A DNA stretch of 64,000 nt from Megasphaera stantonii (GTDB lineage: Bacteria; Bacillota; Negativicutes; Veillonellales; Megasphaeraceae), in contig NZ_CP029462.1 in assembly GCF_003367905.1 (NCBI RefSeq), positions 2,418,001 through 2,482,000 on the forward strand, given 5' to 3'. A program made the translations under genes and the position numbers. The notes beneath the pieces are model-generated. The model was not told the origin of the DNA. It was given only the letters and a program-made list of their open reading frames with translations, and searched no databases. Of this stretch, positions 34,030 to 43,189 are shown piece after piece (the first letter of the stretch is position 1; the number at the start of each line of letters is the position of its first letter).

Positions 34030-35155
34030 GTGCTATTAGAAGAATTGCGTAAGCCTTTGGAAGATTTGCAGAATAGAATACAAGAAATCGGGGATTCACT
34101 TTAGCTTACCTCGAAAAGAAGAACGAATTATGAATCTGGATATGCAGATGAGCGATCCGGACTTTTGGAACGACCCGGAAAAGGCCAAGGCCATTTCCCA
34201 GGAAGCGACGCAGCTGAAAGCCGAAGTCGAAGGCCATAAAGAGCTGGTACAGCGGGTGCAGGATGCCTGCGATTACCTGGAGCTGGCCATGGAAGAAGGC
34301 GATGCCGATTTGGCCGGCGAAATCGAAAAGCAGTATAAGGAACTGGTAAAAGACGTAGAAAAGAGGGAAATCCTCCTGCTTCTTTCCGATGAATACGATA
34401 CGTGCAACGCCATCGTCACCTTCCATGCCGGCGCCGGCGGCACCGAAGCCCAGGACTGGGCGCAGATGCTCATCCGCATGTACATGCGCTGGGCCGAACG
34501 CAACGGATACCGCATCAATGTCATGGATATGCAGCCCGGCGACGAAGCGGGCATCAAGAGCGCAGCCTTTACGATTGAAGGCGAATATGCCTACGGGTAT
34601 TTGAAGTCGGAAAAAGGGGTGCACCGCCTGGTCCGCATTTCCCCCTTCGACGCGGCGGCGCGCCGCCATACGTCCTTTACGGCCGTAGACGTCATGCCCG
34701 AGCTGCCTGACGACGTAGACGTAGAAATCAACATGGACGACGTCCGCGTCGACTACTTCCGTGCCTCCGGCGCCGGCGGCCAGCACGTCAACAAGACCAG
34801 CTCGGCCGTCCGCATGACCCATATGCCGACGGGTATCGTCGTCCAGTGCCAGAACGAACGGTCCCAGCTCCAGAACAAGGAAATGTGCTTGAAGTACCTG
34901 CGGGCCAAGCTCTTTGAATTGGAACGGGAAAAGCAGGAAAAGCTGAAAGCCGAAATCGGCGGCGTCCATCAGGCCATCGAATGGGGGAGCCAGATACGCT
35001 CGTACGTATTCCATCCCTACAACCTGGTCAAGGATCACCGCACCGGCGTGGAAACGGGCAATATCCAGGCCGTTATGGACGGCGATTTAGATATCTTCAT
35101 CGAAGGCTATCTGCAGCAGGAAAAGGATAAGAAGATTTCAAGACAGGATATATAA
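34030..35155 (+). CDS. prfB: Peptide chain release factor 2, made by +1 frameshift
   Basis: Terminates translation at UAA and UGA. The gene is split between two frames. The first 24 codons run from GTG 34030 (MLLEELRKPLEDLQNRIQ...) to CTT at 34099-34101 and hit TAG at 34102-34104. Skipping T34102 continues in the long frame (SLPRKEERIMNLDMQMSDPDFW) to a protein of about 374 residues. The upstream piece is clearly RF2-like, so this is real coding sequence, not a shorter gene starting at 34130. The RF2 discriminator SPF (RISPFDAAARR) and catalytic GGQ (SGAGGQHVNK) are intact. A GGTGAT ribosome site precedes the GTG. Confidence 0.93.
34090..34105 (+). promoter_or_regulatory. prfB +1 frameshift site with TAG stop
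   Basis: A weak purine-rich element GGGG (34090-34093) lies 5 bases before the slippery CTT (34099-34101), then TAG C. In the textbook arrangement the Shine-Dalgarno-like AGGGGG is 3 bases before CTT TGA C. Both the stop codon and the spacing differ here. Confidence 0.8.
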
Positions 35156-35842
35156 ATGAAAAAGCTAATCACACTTTTGATCATCGCGGCGGCGGTTCTC
35201 GTCGGCGTCAACGCCTTCGGCCCGAAGACGGCGGAAGTAGCTCTTCATTACGCCTTGTCCCAGAAGATGGACCTCAAGCCGGAAGACGTGCGCGTCGAGG
35301 CCTCGCCGGGCATGAAGGTGCTCCTCGGCGAGCTCGATGCGGTCAGCGTCCACGGCAAGGCCTTCCGCGTCGGCGGCCTGATGTTCGACAGCTTTGACTG
35401 CGACCTGCAGGGCGTAAAATTCAGCCCGATGGACGCCTTGCTGGACCAGCAGATGACTCTGGCTTCTGCCGCGCACGGCGAAATGTCGGCGTCTGTCAGC
35501 AGCAATGAACTGCGCAATTTTTTAGTGGAAAAGGTAGACGGCCTGAAGGACGTGTCGGTCGTCTTTCTGGGCGATACGATTGAAGTCAGCGGCTCGGCCA
35601 AGCTGGGCGGCCTGCTGAACGCCCGGGCGGTCATTCACGGCCGCTTCGGCATGGATGAGAAAAAGCTCATGTTCATTCCCGACGACGTCACCGTCGAGGG
35701 TTTCGGCATGAAGTACCGCGCCCGTGGTCTGGGCAGCGCCGAAGTGTACGATTTCAGCGAATTTCCCCTGGGAATCGTACCGGACAGCGTGACGATGCAC
35801 GGCGACGTGCTGACTATACACGGCCAGACGGCCGCTCATTAA
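35156..35842 (+). CDS. DUF2993 (LmeA-like) phospholipid-binding protein
   Basis: Exported or membrane-anchored protein of 228 residues, beginning with a hydrophobic signal/anchor (about 1-20). The rest is beta-rich with features of the DUF2993/LmeA family: an early LGELDAVSVHGKAFRVGGLMF strand pair and repeats of beta-strands ending near DVLTIHG. LmeA in mycobacteria binds phospholipids and supports envelope glycan maturation; a similar envelope role here is inference. The ATG follows the prfB TAA directly, so translation is likely coupled. DUF5693 and csaB follow. Confidence 0.78.
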   Translation: MKKLITLLIIAAAVLVGVNAFGPKTAEVALHYALSQKMDLKPEDVRVEASPGMKVLLGELDAVSVHGKAFRVGGLMFDSFDCDLQGVKFSPMDALLDQQMTLASAAHGEMSASVSSNELRNFLVEKVDGLKDVSVVFLGDTIEVSGSAKLGGLLNARAVIHGRFGMDEKKLMFIPDDVTVEGFGMKYRARGLGSAEVYDFSEFPLGIVPDSVTMHGDVLTIHGQTAAH

Positions 35843-35855
35843 GTAAGGTGGAAAT

Positions 35856-37913
35856 ATGGAAAAACAACATCGCTACAGCAACATGCTGATGATCGCCGCC
35901 GTGCTCATCGGCCTCCTTTGCTCCATATACATGTGCGTCCAGCGCTACGCCGTGGAAGAACGGACGATGACGATCGAGCAGGCTATGGATTACGACGCCG
36001 TCGTCAGCATGGTCCGCAACGACGGCTATGATACTGACGAGGCGCTGGAAAAATTCCGGCAGGCCGGCATTACGAGCTTTACCATATACGACACGACGCT
36101 GAACAAGCTGACCCAGCGGGGCGACATATCGCTCATCACGCGGCTGGGCTTCCAGCTGTATTATCCGCAGCTGCAGATCGGCGATTTGTCTTATGATTAT
36201 TACGTCGTCGGCCAGCCTAAGGACAAGGAAGACCCGTACTTCGACGAAATTACGGCGGATCTGAAGGCCCGCCTCGGCGCGGACAGCGTCGGCGTCATTG
36301 CCAATTCCCAATACCGCATCTTAGGACTGCGCGGCGCTATGCCGGCTTTAGGCGATATGAATCTGGGAATCTTGTCGGCTGACGCCAAGGCCATTGCGGC
36401 CCGCGGGTTCCACGTCATCCTGCGGCCGACGAATTACAGCAACGTATCGAAAGAGCAGATTGATCAGTTTTTCCAGCGGGCCGCAGATATTCCCGACGTG
36501 TCGGGCATCATGTTCGTCGGCAAGGAAGTGCTGGGCTATACGCCGGACAAGGAGCAGCGCAAGGCGATGCTGGCTGTGACGGCGGAGCATATGAAGGCCC
36601 AGGGCCTGCCCTTTTACATGATCGAAGCGGCTAACCAGCTGCAGTACGACCGTCAGGACGGCATGTATGATTTGGCCGACCTCCTAAATTATCAGACGGT
36701 ACGTATTTACGCCATGTCCAAGGAAGAGCTGGAAAAGATTACGCCGGAAGAAGCGGCCATGCGCTTTTACATCAGCGATTTGGAGCGCAACGTCCGCGTC
36801 AATTTGTATCCCCTGTATAAAAAGCCTCTCCATGGCATGAACCTGACGGAGACGAACCTATCCTATATTCAGGAAACGTCCCAGAAATTGAAAGACCGGG
36901 GCTATACGCTGGGCAGGGCCTCTATCATGGAAGGGTATTATCCCAACGCGTTGCTGCTGGCCGTGACGGCTGCGGCTGCGGCCTGCGGGTTTGTCTTCGT
37001 GCTGAACCTGTTCATTCCCTTATCGGAAAAGGTAAATTATATTCTCCTGGCGCTGGCAGTCGTCGGCGGAGCCGGGGGAACGGTACTGTTTCAAAGCGCT
37101 CTGTTCCTGCAGCTCATGGCTATCGGCTGCGCCGTAGCGTCGCCGACAGCGGCCATGCTTCTCCTGCTGGATTGGTGGAGAAAGAAGCCGATAGACGCGC
37201 CCCTGGGGTACGGACGAGTCGTCCGCGACGGGGCCGTCGGCCTGACCTGCGCCGTGGCTATCGCCATGATCGGCGGCCTGTATATTGCGGCCATGCTCGG
37301 CAATATCCGCTTCTTTATGGAATTTGATTTTTACCGCGGCGTCAAGCTGACCTTCGTGCTGCCGATCCTGCTGGTAGCCGCAGGCTATTTGCTCCGCTTC
37401 CCCCTGTGGGGCCGGACGATTGCCTCGCCGCAGGATTTCGCAGCCTTTGCAAAGGATTTCCTCAATATCCCCATCAAGATGGGGACGCTCATCCTGTTGG
37501 GCATGCTGGCCATGGTGGCCTTCATTTTCGTCGGACGGAGCGGCCATACGGCAGGCGTTCCCGTACCCGATTTTGAAGTGGCTCTGCGCCGTTTTCTGGA
37601 AAACGCCATGTACGCCCGTCCGCGGGAAAAGGAATTTCTCGTCGGCCATCCGGCGTTTTTCCTCATGGTCGCCGCCATGTACCGCAAATGGCCTCAGATA
37701 CTGCATTTCCTGTTAGTGTTGGCCGCGACGATAGGCGTCGGCTCTATGGTCGAAACGTTCGCCCACATCCGCACGCCCTTCCTCATGTCCTTTATCCGGG
37801 GCATCGACGGCTGGCTGCTGGGCCTGCCCTTAGGCATCATCGGCGTCTGCGGCGTCGCCTTCCTCGAGTACATTACGAATTGGCTGGGAAAGCGGGTGAA
37901 GCCCCGTGAGTAA
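35856..37913 (+). CDS. DUF5693 family polytopic membrane protein
   Basis: Membrane protein of 685 residues and unknown function. Residues 1-30 hold one membrane helix, about 30-360 form an extracytoplasmic domain resembling a TIM-barrel polysaccharide-processing fold (segments VSMVRNDGYDTDEALEKF and GFHVILRPTNYS), and about eight helices follow to the end. It overlaps csaB by 8 bases. The DUF5693-csaB pair recurs in Firmicutes, which suggests a shared task in wall-polymer modification; that is inference. A GGTGG site precedes the ATG. Confidence 0.8.
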   Translation: MEKQHRYSNMLMIAAVLIGLLCSIYMCVQRYAVEERTMTIEQAMDYDAVVSMVRNDGYDTDEALEKFRQAGITSFTIYDTTLNKLTQRGDISLITRLGFQLYYPQLQIGDLSYDYYVVGQPKDKEDPYFDEITADLKARLGADSVGVIANSQYRILGLRGAMPALGDMNLGILSADAKAIAARGFHVILRPTNYSNVSKEQIDQFFQRAADIPDVSGIMFVGKEVLGYTPDKEQRKAMLAVTAEHMKAQGLPFYMIEAANQLQYDRQDGMYDLADLLNYQTVRIYAMSKEELEKITPEEAAMRFYISDLERNVRVNLYPLYKKPLHGMNLTETNLSYIQETSQKLKDRGYTLGRASIMEGYYPNALLLAVTAAAAACGFVFVLNLFIPLSEKVNYILLALAVVGGAGGTVLFQSALFLQLMAIGCAVASPTAAMLLLLDWWRKKPIDAPLGYGRVVRDGAVGLTCAVAIAMIGGLYIAAMLGNIRFFMEFDFYRGVKLTFVLPILLVAAGYLLRFPLWGRTIASPQDFAAFAKDFLNIPIKMGTLILLGMLAMVAFIFVGRSGHTAGVPVPDFEVALRRFLENAMYARPREKEFLVGHPAFFLMVAAMYRKWPQILHFLLVLAATIGVGSMVETFAHIRTPFLMSFIRGIDGWLLGLPLGIIGVCGVAFLEYITNWLGKRVKPRE

Positions 37914-39042
37914 GGTCGTTATTTCCGGCTATTACGGATTTGCCAACGCCGGCGACGAGGCCATGCTGTCGGCTATTATCGGCTCCCTGCGAGACATCAT
38001 GCCCCATGTGGAGATTACGGTTATTACGGGCAATTGCCAGATGACCCGGAAACATCACAACGTACATACAGTTCACCGCATGAACTTTTTAGCTATCGCA
38101 GCGGCTATTCGCCGCTGTGATATTCTTATTAGCGGCGGCGGCAGCCTGCTCCAGGATGTGACCAGTACGCGCAGCCTCTACTATTACCTGCTCATCATGC
38201 GCATCGCCTTGTTTTTCCATAAGCCCGTCATGCTTTATGCCCAGGGCATAGGTCCCGTGCGGGGCGAGAAGGCCCGGCAGGCCGTGCGGCGCGTGCTGCA
38301 GCAGGTGACGGTCATCGGCGTCCGCGACAGCGAATCGAAGCGGGAGCTGGCGTCGCTGGGCGTGACGGCTCCGCCGGTTCACGTCACGGCCGACGCTGTC
38401 CTTTCCATGCATCCCGTCGATAAAAAAATCGGCTTTTACTTGCTGAAAAAAGCCGGTGTCACAGGCATACGGACCCGCGTCGGCATCGCCGTCCGCGACT
38501 GGCAGGGGATGACGGGGTACAAAGAAGAAATTGCCAAGGCCGCCGACGAGCTGCAGCGCCGTCTGGATGCCCGCATCATCTTCATTCCCATGCAGTATCC
38601 CGCCGACGTCAAGGCCGGCGAGGATATTGCCGCCATGATGGAAACGGAAGCCGTCGTCCTGCGGGAAGGCTATAATACGGTGGAATTCATGTCCCTCATC
38701 GGCTGCATGGACGCCGTCATTGCCAACCGCCTGCACGCCCTGGTGTTCGCCTCCCTCATGGAGGTACCCGTGACGGCTATTTCCTACGATCCGAAGATAG
38801 ACAGCTTTATCCAGCTCATCGGAGAAGAGCTCTGCGGTACCGTCGAGACGGTCGCTGCTGAGGATCTCGTCGCCGACGTGACGAAGAAGCTGGCTGCCGG
38901 AGGCATTGCGCCGGACGTGAAGGCGCGGCTCAATCACCTGCGCCGCCAGTCGCTGCGCAACGCTTATTTGGCTCTGCGGATTATCGAAGGAAAAGACAGC
39001 CTGCGGGCCCGGCTGAAGAGCAGAAATACGGACGGCCGTTAG
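37906..39042 (+). CDS. csaB: Polysaccharide pyruvyl transferase CsaB
   Basis: Adds pyruvate ketal groups to secondary cell-wall polysaccharide; in Gram-positives that ketal is the ligand for SLH domains. It has 378 residues with a GT-B-like fold: the opening VVISGYYGFANAGDEAML, the SGGGSLLQD loop near 78-86, and the later IANRLHALVFAS segment. The GTG start overlaps the previous gene. Its presence beside an SLH porin gene in the same window is notable, because in some Negativicutes the SLH domain instead binds polyamine-modified peptidoglycan. Confidence 0.9.
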   Translation: MSKVVISGYYGFANAGDEAMLSAIIGSLRDIMPHVEITVITGNCQMTRKHHNVHTVHRMNFLAIAAAIRRCDILISGGGSLLQDVTSTRSLYYYLLIMRIALFFHKPVMLYAQGIGPVRGEKARQAVRRVLQQVTVIGVRDSESKRELASLGVTAPPVHVTADAVLSMHPVDKKIGFYLLKKAGVTGIRTRVGIAVRDWQGMTGYKEEIAKAADELQRRLDARIIFIPMQYPADVKAGEDIAAMMETEAVVLREGYNTVEFMSLIGCMDAVIANRLHALVFASLMEVPVTAISYDPKIDSFIQLIGEELCGTVETVAAEDLVADVTKKLAAGGIAPDVKARLNHLRRQSLRNAYLALRIIEGKDSLRARLKSRNTDGR

Positions 39043-39080
39043 GGCCGCAGTTTGCACAGATACTTGGAAAGAGGTTTCCC

Positions 39081-39767
39081 ATGATTGATTTCAAAGACGT
39101 ATCAAAAGTATATGAAAATGGTTCCGTAGCCTTGAGCCATGTGTCGCTGCACATCGGCAAGGGCGAATTTGTATTTGTCGTCGGCGCTAGCGGCGCCGGC
39201 AAATCGACGTTTATCAAGATGCTGTCCCATGAAGAACTGCCCAGCCAGGGCTCGGTCTTCGTCGACGGGATAGAAGTCAATAAGCTGCCTAAGAGCCGCG
39301 TGCCTTATCTGCGGCGCAAAATGGGGATCGTCTTCCAGGATTTCCGCCTCCTGCCCAATAAGACGGCTGCGGAAAACGTGGCCTTCGCCATGGAAGTCAT
39401 CGAATCGCCGCGGAAGGTCATTAAAGAGCGGGTGCGGACGGTTCTCGACCTGGTCGGCCTGCTGAGCAAGGCCGATGACCTGCCTCAGAACCTGAGCGGC
39501 GGCGAACAGCAGCGCGTAGCTATCGCCCGGGCAATCGTAAACCGCCCTCTGTTGCTCATAGCCGACGAACCGACGGGCAACCTGGACCCGGATACATCCA
39601 AGGATATTATGGAAACGTTTAAGAAAATCAACCACATGGGTACGACGGTCCTCATGGTTACCCATGATAAGCAGATGGTCGATTTGATGAACAAGCGGGT
39701 TATCGAAATCGTCGACGGCAAAATAGCCCGGGACGAACAGAAAGGGGGATACGGCGATGAAGATTAG
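39081..39767 (+). CDS. ftsE: Cell-division ABC ATPase FtsE
   Basis: ATPase half of FtsEX, which transmits divisome or elongasome signals to periplasmic wall hydrolases rather than transporting a substrate. It has 228 residues. Walker A (GASGAGKS) is near 35-42, the signature NLSGGEQQR near 138-146, and Walker B with [12 protein letters not shown] near 158-169. It overlaps ftsX by 11 bases. An M23 hydrolase and a ctpA gene follow, the usual FtsEX neighbourhood in Firmicutes. Confidence 0.96.
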   Translation: MIDFKDVSKVYENGSVALSHVSLHIGKGEFVFVVGASGAGKSTFIKMLSHEELPSQGSVFVDGIEVNKLPKSRVPYLRRKMGIVFQDFRLLPNKTAAENVAFAMEVIESPRKVIKERVRTVLDLVGLLSKADDLPQNLSGGEQQRVAIARAIVNRPLLLIADEPTGNLDPDTSKDIMETFKKINHMGTTVLMVTHDKQMVDLMNKRVIEIVDGKIARDEQKGGYGDED

Positions 39768-40644
39768 AACGATGCGGTACTTCGTGTCCGAAGCGGTCAA
39801 GTCTTTTTGGCGCAACAGCTTCATGACCATCGCCTCCATTGCGACGGTCGCCTTGTCCTTTTTCATCTTAGGCGTATTTACGATTATCGTCGCTAATTTG
39901 GATCACTTCGCAGAAAATCTGGAGAGCCAGGTGCAGATCAGCATCTATTTAAAGGACGACTTGACGACGGACCAGGTCATGAGCGTCGGCCGCCGGCTGA
40001 AAGCTCTGCCCGATGTCAAGGAACTCAGCTTTACCAATAAAGATCAGGCCATGGAAAAGCTGAAGGAACGGATGAAGGACCAGCCGGGTATCCTGAATGC
40101 CCTGGAAGGGAAGAACCCTCTGCCCAGCTCGTACGAGCTGACCTTCACCAATCCGGAAGCCGTTAAAAAGACGGCGGCTATTGTCGCCGAATATCCGGAA
40201 GTCGAAAGCTCCCATTACGGTCAGGAAATCATCGAGCAGCTGTTTCAGATTACGGCCGTCGTCCGCTGGGGCGGCATTGCCTTGATCATCCTCTTGACCT
40301 TTGCGACGCTGTTCATCATTTCCAATACGATTCGCCTGACCGTATTTGCCCGCCGCAAGGAAATCGGTATCATGAAATACGTCGGTGCGACGAACTGGTT
40401 TATCCGCTGGCCCTTCCTGCTGGAAGGCCTGTTCCTGGGCTTTATCGGCGGCGTCATCGCCGACCTGGCCCTGCTGCAGTTTTATGAATTCATTACGGTG
40501 ACGATTCACCGTACTCTGGCGTTCCTGCCCATGGTCGGCATGTACCCCTTCATGTATCAAATGGGGGGCGTCCTCCTGCTCCTCAGCATGGTCATCGGGG
40601 CTATCGGCAGTACGATTTCGTTGAAGCGGTATATGAAGGTGTAA
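39757..40644 (+). CDS. ftsX: Cell-division membrane protein FtsX
   Basis: Membrane half of FtsEX, 295 residues. It has four helices: one near 20-45, then an extracytoplasmic domain (about 50-165; [16 protein letters not shown]) that contacts the hydrolase or its activator, then three helices near 170-195, 220-245 and 265-285. The opening [22 protein letters not shown] is typical. It lies between ftsE and a coiled-coil M23 peptidase, 3 bases upstream of the latter. Confidence 0.95.
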   Translation: MKIRTMRYFVSEAVKSFWRNSFMTIASIATVALSFFILGVFTIIVANLDHFAENLESQVQISIYLKDDLTTDQVMSVGRRLKALPDVKELSFTNKDQAMEKLKERMKDQPGILNALEGKNPLPSSYELTFTNPEAVKKTAAIVAEYPEVESSHYGQEIIEQLFQITAVVRWGGIALIILLTFATLFIISNTIRLTVFARRKEIGIMKYVGATNWFIRWPFLLEGLFLGFIGGVIADLALLQFYEFITVTIHRTLAFLPMVGMYPFMYQMGGVLLLLSMVIGAIGSTISLKRYMKV

Positions 40645-40647
40645 GGT

Positions 40648-41841
40648 ATGGTTACGTTTACGAAACAGAAAAAATACGTAGCCGCCATGGTCATATCGGC
40701 CTTGCTGAGCCCGTGCTTCGCGTCCTTCGCCGAAGACGAGGATTTGCAGAACCAGCTGGCCGACGTGCAGCAGCAGATGGCGGAACAGGAACAAAAGAAG
40801 AATGAAGCCGAAGCGGTCATCGGCAGCGTCTTTGAAAAGCTGCGGGTCATCCAGGAAAACCTCGACGCCGCCGAAGCGGAATACAAGTCGATTTCCGACC
40901 AGCTGGCCCAGACGGAAGCCAAAATCAGGGATACGGAAGCCCGGCTGGCAGCCGAACAGGCTAAGCTCGACAAGCGTCTCGACGTGTTCAGCGTCCGCAT
41001 CCGCGATATTTATATGCACGGCCAGCTCAATTATCTCGACGTCATTCTGGGAGCCAAGGACTTCAATGACTTTGCCAACCGCGTCGAACTGCTGCGCCGG
41101 GTCGTGGCCGCCGACATGGAGCTGATTTCGTCCATTCGGGAACAGCGGGACATCATCCATCAGGCACGGCAGGAACTGGAAGCGGAACGGCAGCATCAGG
41201 TACAGCTGAAGGCCGAAGCGGAACAGAAGAAGGCTGAAATCGAAGAACATAAGAAGGAACAGCAGGCTATTCTGTATCAGGCTGAAAACGACAAGGCCAC
41301 GGCAGAAGCGGCGTACCGCGAATTGGAAGCGTCTTCGGCAGCTATCGGCGAAATGCTCCGCCAGCGCGCGGCCGAACGGGCGGCAGCAGCCGCTGCCGCG
41401 GCGGCCCAGCAGTCGTCGGGCGGAGGCGGATACACGAGCTATCAGCCCGTCAGCGGGTCCGGCGCTATGATGTGGCCGGTCAACGGCGTCATTACGTCCG
41501 AATACGGTTACCGCGTCCATCCTATATTCGGCTCGACCATTTATCACAGCGGCATGGATATCGGCGTCGATTACGGCACGCCCGTAGCGGCGGCCGACAG
41601 CGGCTACGTCGTGGAAGCCGGCTGGATCAGCGGCTACGGCTACGCCGTCATCATCGATCACGGCAACGGCCTGTCGACCTTGTACGGCCACAACGAATCC
41701 CTGGCCGTATCGGCCGGCCAGTCGGTCTCCAAAGGGCAAACCATCGCCTATGCCGGCTCGACGGGCAACTCGACGGGGCCCCACGTTCACTTTGAAGTGC
41801 GTTCCAATGGGGACCCTGTAGACCCCATGGCCTACTTATAA
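40648..41841 (+). CDS. Coiled-coil M23 (LytM) peptidoglycan hydrolase, FtsEX partner
   Basis: Exported murein endopeptidase of 397 residues, EnvC/PcsB-like in layout. A signal peptide (about 1-28, ending ASFA) leads into a long coiled coil (about 30-245), an alanine-rich linker, and a LytM domain (about 270-397). The zinc ligands are all present: HSGMD (H300, D304) and HVH (H379, H381). Unlike enterobacterial EnvC, which is an inactive activator, this protein should cut peptidoglycan itself, with its coil recruited by FtsX. Confidence 0.92.
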   Translation: MVTFTKQKKYVAAMVISALLSPCFASFAEDEDLQNQLADVQQQMAEQEQKKNEAEAVIGSVFEKLRVIQENLDAAEAEYKSISDQLAQTEAKIRDTEARLAAEQAKLDKRLDVFSVRIRDIYMHGQLNYLDVILGAKDFNDFANRVELLRRVVAADMELISSIREQRDIIHQARQELEAERQHQVQLKAEAEQKKAEIEEHKKEQQAILYQAENDKATAEAAYRELEASSAAIGEMLRQRAAERAAAAAAAAAQQSSGGGGYTSYQPVSGSGAMMWPVNGVITSEYGYRVHPIFGSTIYHSGMDIGVDYGTPVAAADSGYVVEAGWISGYGYAVIIDHGNGLSTLYGHNESLAVSAGQSVSKGQTIAYAGSTGNSTGPHVHFEVRSNGDPVDPMAYL

Positions 41842-41853
41842 GGCGGCGCTGCG

Positions 41854-43008
41854 ATGAAAGAGTCTATCAAGCGTTTTTTTCAGGAAGCAAAGCCCTTTTT
41901 CCAGTGGATTACGACGGTCGTCGCCTCGGTTCTTCTGCTGCTGGCCGCCTTGTCGTACGAATTGACGGGCGACTATATGGGGATTTTTAAGTTTTTCCGC
42001 ATCATTGCCGTCGTAGAGGATCATTATGCCGGCGACGTCGATAAGAAGGCCCTGCTCGACGGGGCCATGAAGGGCGTTGTAGATACGTTGGGCGACAAGC
42101 ATTCGACGTATTTGACCGGCGATGAATTCAAGATGTTTACGGAGCAGATGACCGGCTCCTATGCCGGCATCGGCGTGTACATCAGCCAGGCCAACGAAGG
42201 CGTGTTCATTGCCGGCGTCATCGACGGCAGCCCGGCCAGCGAGGCGGGGCTGCAGCGGGGCGACGTCATCATGGCTATCGACGGCCAGCCGACGGCGGGA
42301 ATGGAGCTGGAAGACGTATCCCTGTCCATCCGCGGCCCGGAAAATACGTCCGTCGTCCTGACGATCCGCCGCGACGGCGCCGACAAGGACATGACCTTGA
42401 TACGCCGCAACATCCACATGCAGACGGCGGCCGGCGAGATGATCGAAGGGACGGATATCGGCTACATCCGCATTGCCTTGTTCAGCGAGGACACGGGTCG
42501 GGAATTTACCGAAGCCTATCAGTCCCTGCGGGCCCAGGGCATGAAAAAGATGATCCTCGACCTGCGCAATAATCCCGGCGGGCTAGTCGACCAGGCGACG
42601 CTGGTGGCCAGCAACTTCGTGCCGAAGAACAGCGTCGTCGTGTCCTATACGAGCAGCGACGGCCAGGAAGAGCAGTTCGTCGCCGACGGGACGGACGAGG
42701 TCATTCCCCTCGTCGTGCTGGTCAATGAAAATTCAGCCAGCGCGTCGGAAATCGTCGCCGGCGACGTGCAGGACTTGCAGCTGGGGCCCATCGTCGGCGT
42801 CCGCACCTTCGGCAAGGGAACCGTCCAGGGCGTCTATCCCGTTACGAAGGACGACGCCGTAAAGGTCACCGTAGCCAAGTATCGGACGACGAAGGGGCGG
42901 GAAGTCGAAGGCAAGGGCATCGAGCCCGACGTCGTCGTGCCCCTGCAGCCGAACGATCCCGTCGACTATCAGCTGGAAAAAGCGATGGAACTATTGCAGA
43001 AGCCGTAA
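41854..43008 (+). CDS. ctpA: S41 family carboxyl-terminal processing peptidase
   Basis: Periplasmic serine protease of 384 residues that trims or degrades envelope proteins. One membrane anchor lies near 22-42. A PDZ domain (about 95-165; GIGVYISQANEGVFIAGV) is followed by the S41 core with the catalytic serine in ENSASASEIVAG (near 290-301) and the lysine in FGKGTVQG. It closes the ftsEX-M23 operon and may process the hydrolase or other wall enzymes; that link is inference. Confidence 0.93.
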   Translation: MKESIKRFFQEAKPFFQWITTVVASVLLLLAALSYELTGDYMGIFKFFRIIAVVEDHYAGDVDKKALLDGAMKGVVDTLGDKHSTYLTGDEFKMFTEQMTGSYAGIGVYISQANEGVFIAGVIDGSPASEAGLQRGDVIMAIDGQPTAGMELEDVSLSIRGPENTSVVLTIRRDGADKDMTLIRRNIHMQTAAGEMIEGTDIGYIRIALFSEDTGREFTEAYQSLRAQGMKKMILDLRNNPGGLVDQATLVASNFVPKNSVVVSYTSSDGQEEQFVADGTDEVIPLVVLVNENSASASEIVAGDVQDLQLGPIVGVRTFGKGTVQGVYPVTKDDAVKVTVAKYRTTKGREVEGKGIEPDVVVPLQPNDPVDYQLEKAMELLQKP

Positions 43009-43036
43009 ACGAATTGAATTTCTTGCGCAAAATGAC

Positions 43037-43065
43037 TTTACAGACGAGCCGTTTTGCTTTAAAAT
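43037..43065 (+). promoter_or_regulatory. Promoter of the obgE operon
   Basis: TTTACA (43037-43042), a 17-base spacer, and TAAAAT (43060-43065), about 125 bases before the obgE start. Confidence 0.7.
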
Positions 43066-43095
43066 TTGAACAGTACCTTTTTAAGTGTATATAGC

Positions 43096-43160
43096 AGGAC
43101 AGATAGACAGGAGACATGGTATATGTATGCTGTGTCTCTTTCTGTATATAGCGTCCTTTT
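43096..43160 (+). terminator. Terminator-like hairpin in the obgE leader
   Basis: AGGAC (43096-43100) pairs with GTCCT (43153-43157), and ACAGGAGACA (43107-43116) pairs with the TGTCTC...CTGT strand (43133-43145) with a small bulge. TTTT follows. It lies downstream of the obgE promoter, so it would act on the obgE leader as well as on ctpA readthrough. Confidence 0.45.
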
Positions 43161-43189
43161 CAGACATTTCGTATTCAATGAGGTGAAAT

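Noticed and set aside
34130-35155. prfB as a simple gene starting at ATG 34130
   Set aside because: The upstream 24 codons encode a clear RF2 amino terminus in the adjacent frame with a good ribosome site, so the full gene starts at 34030 and needs a +1 shift.
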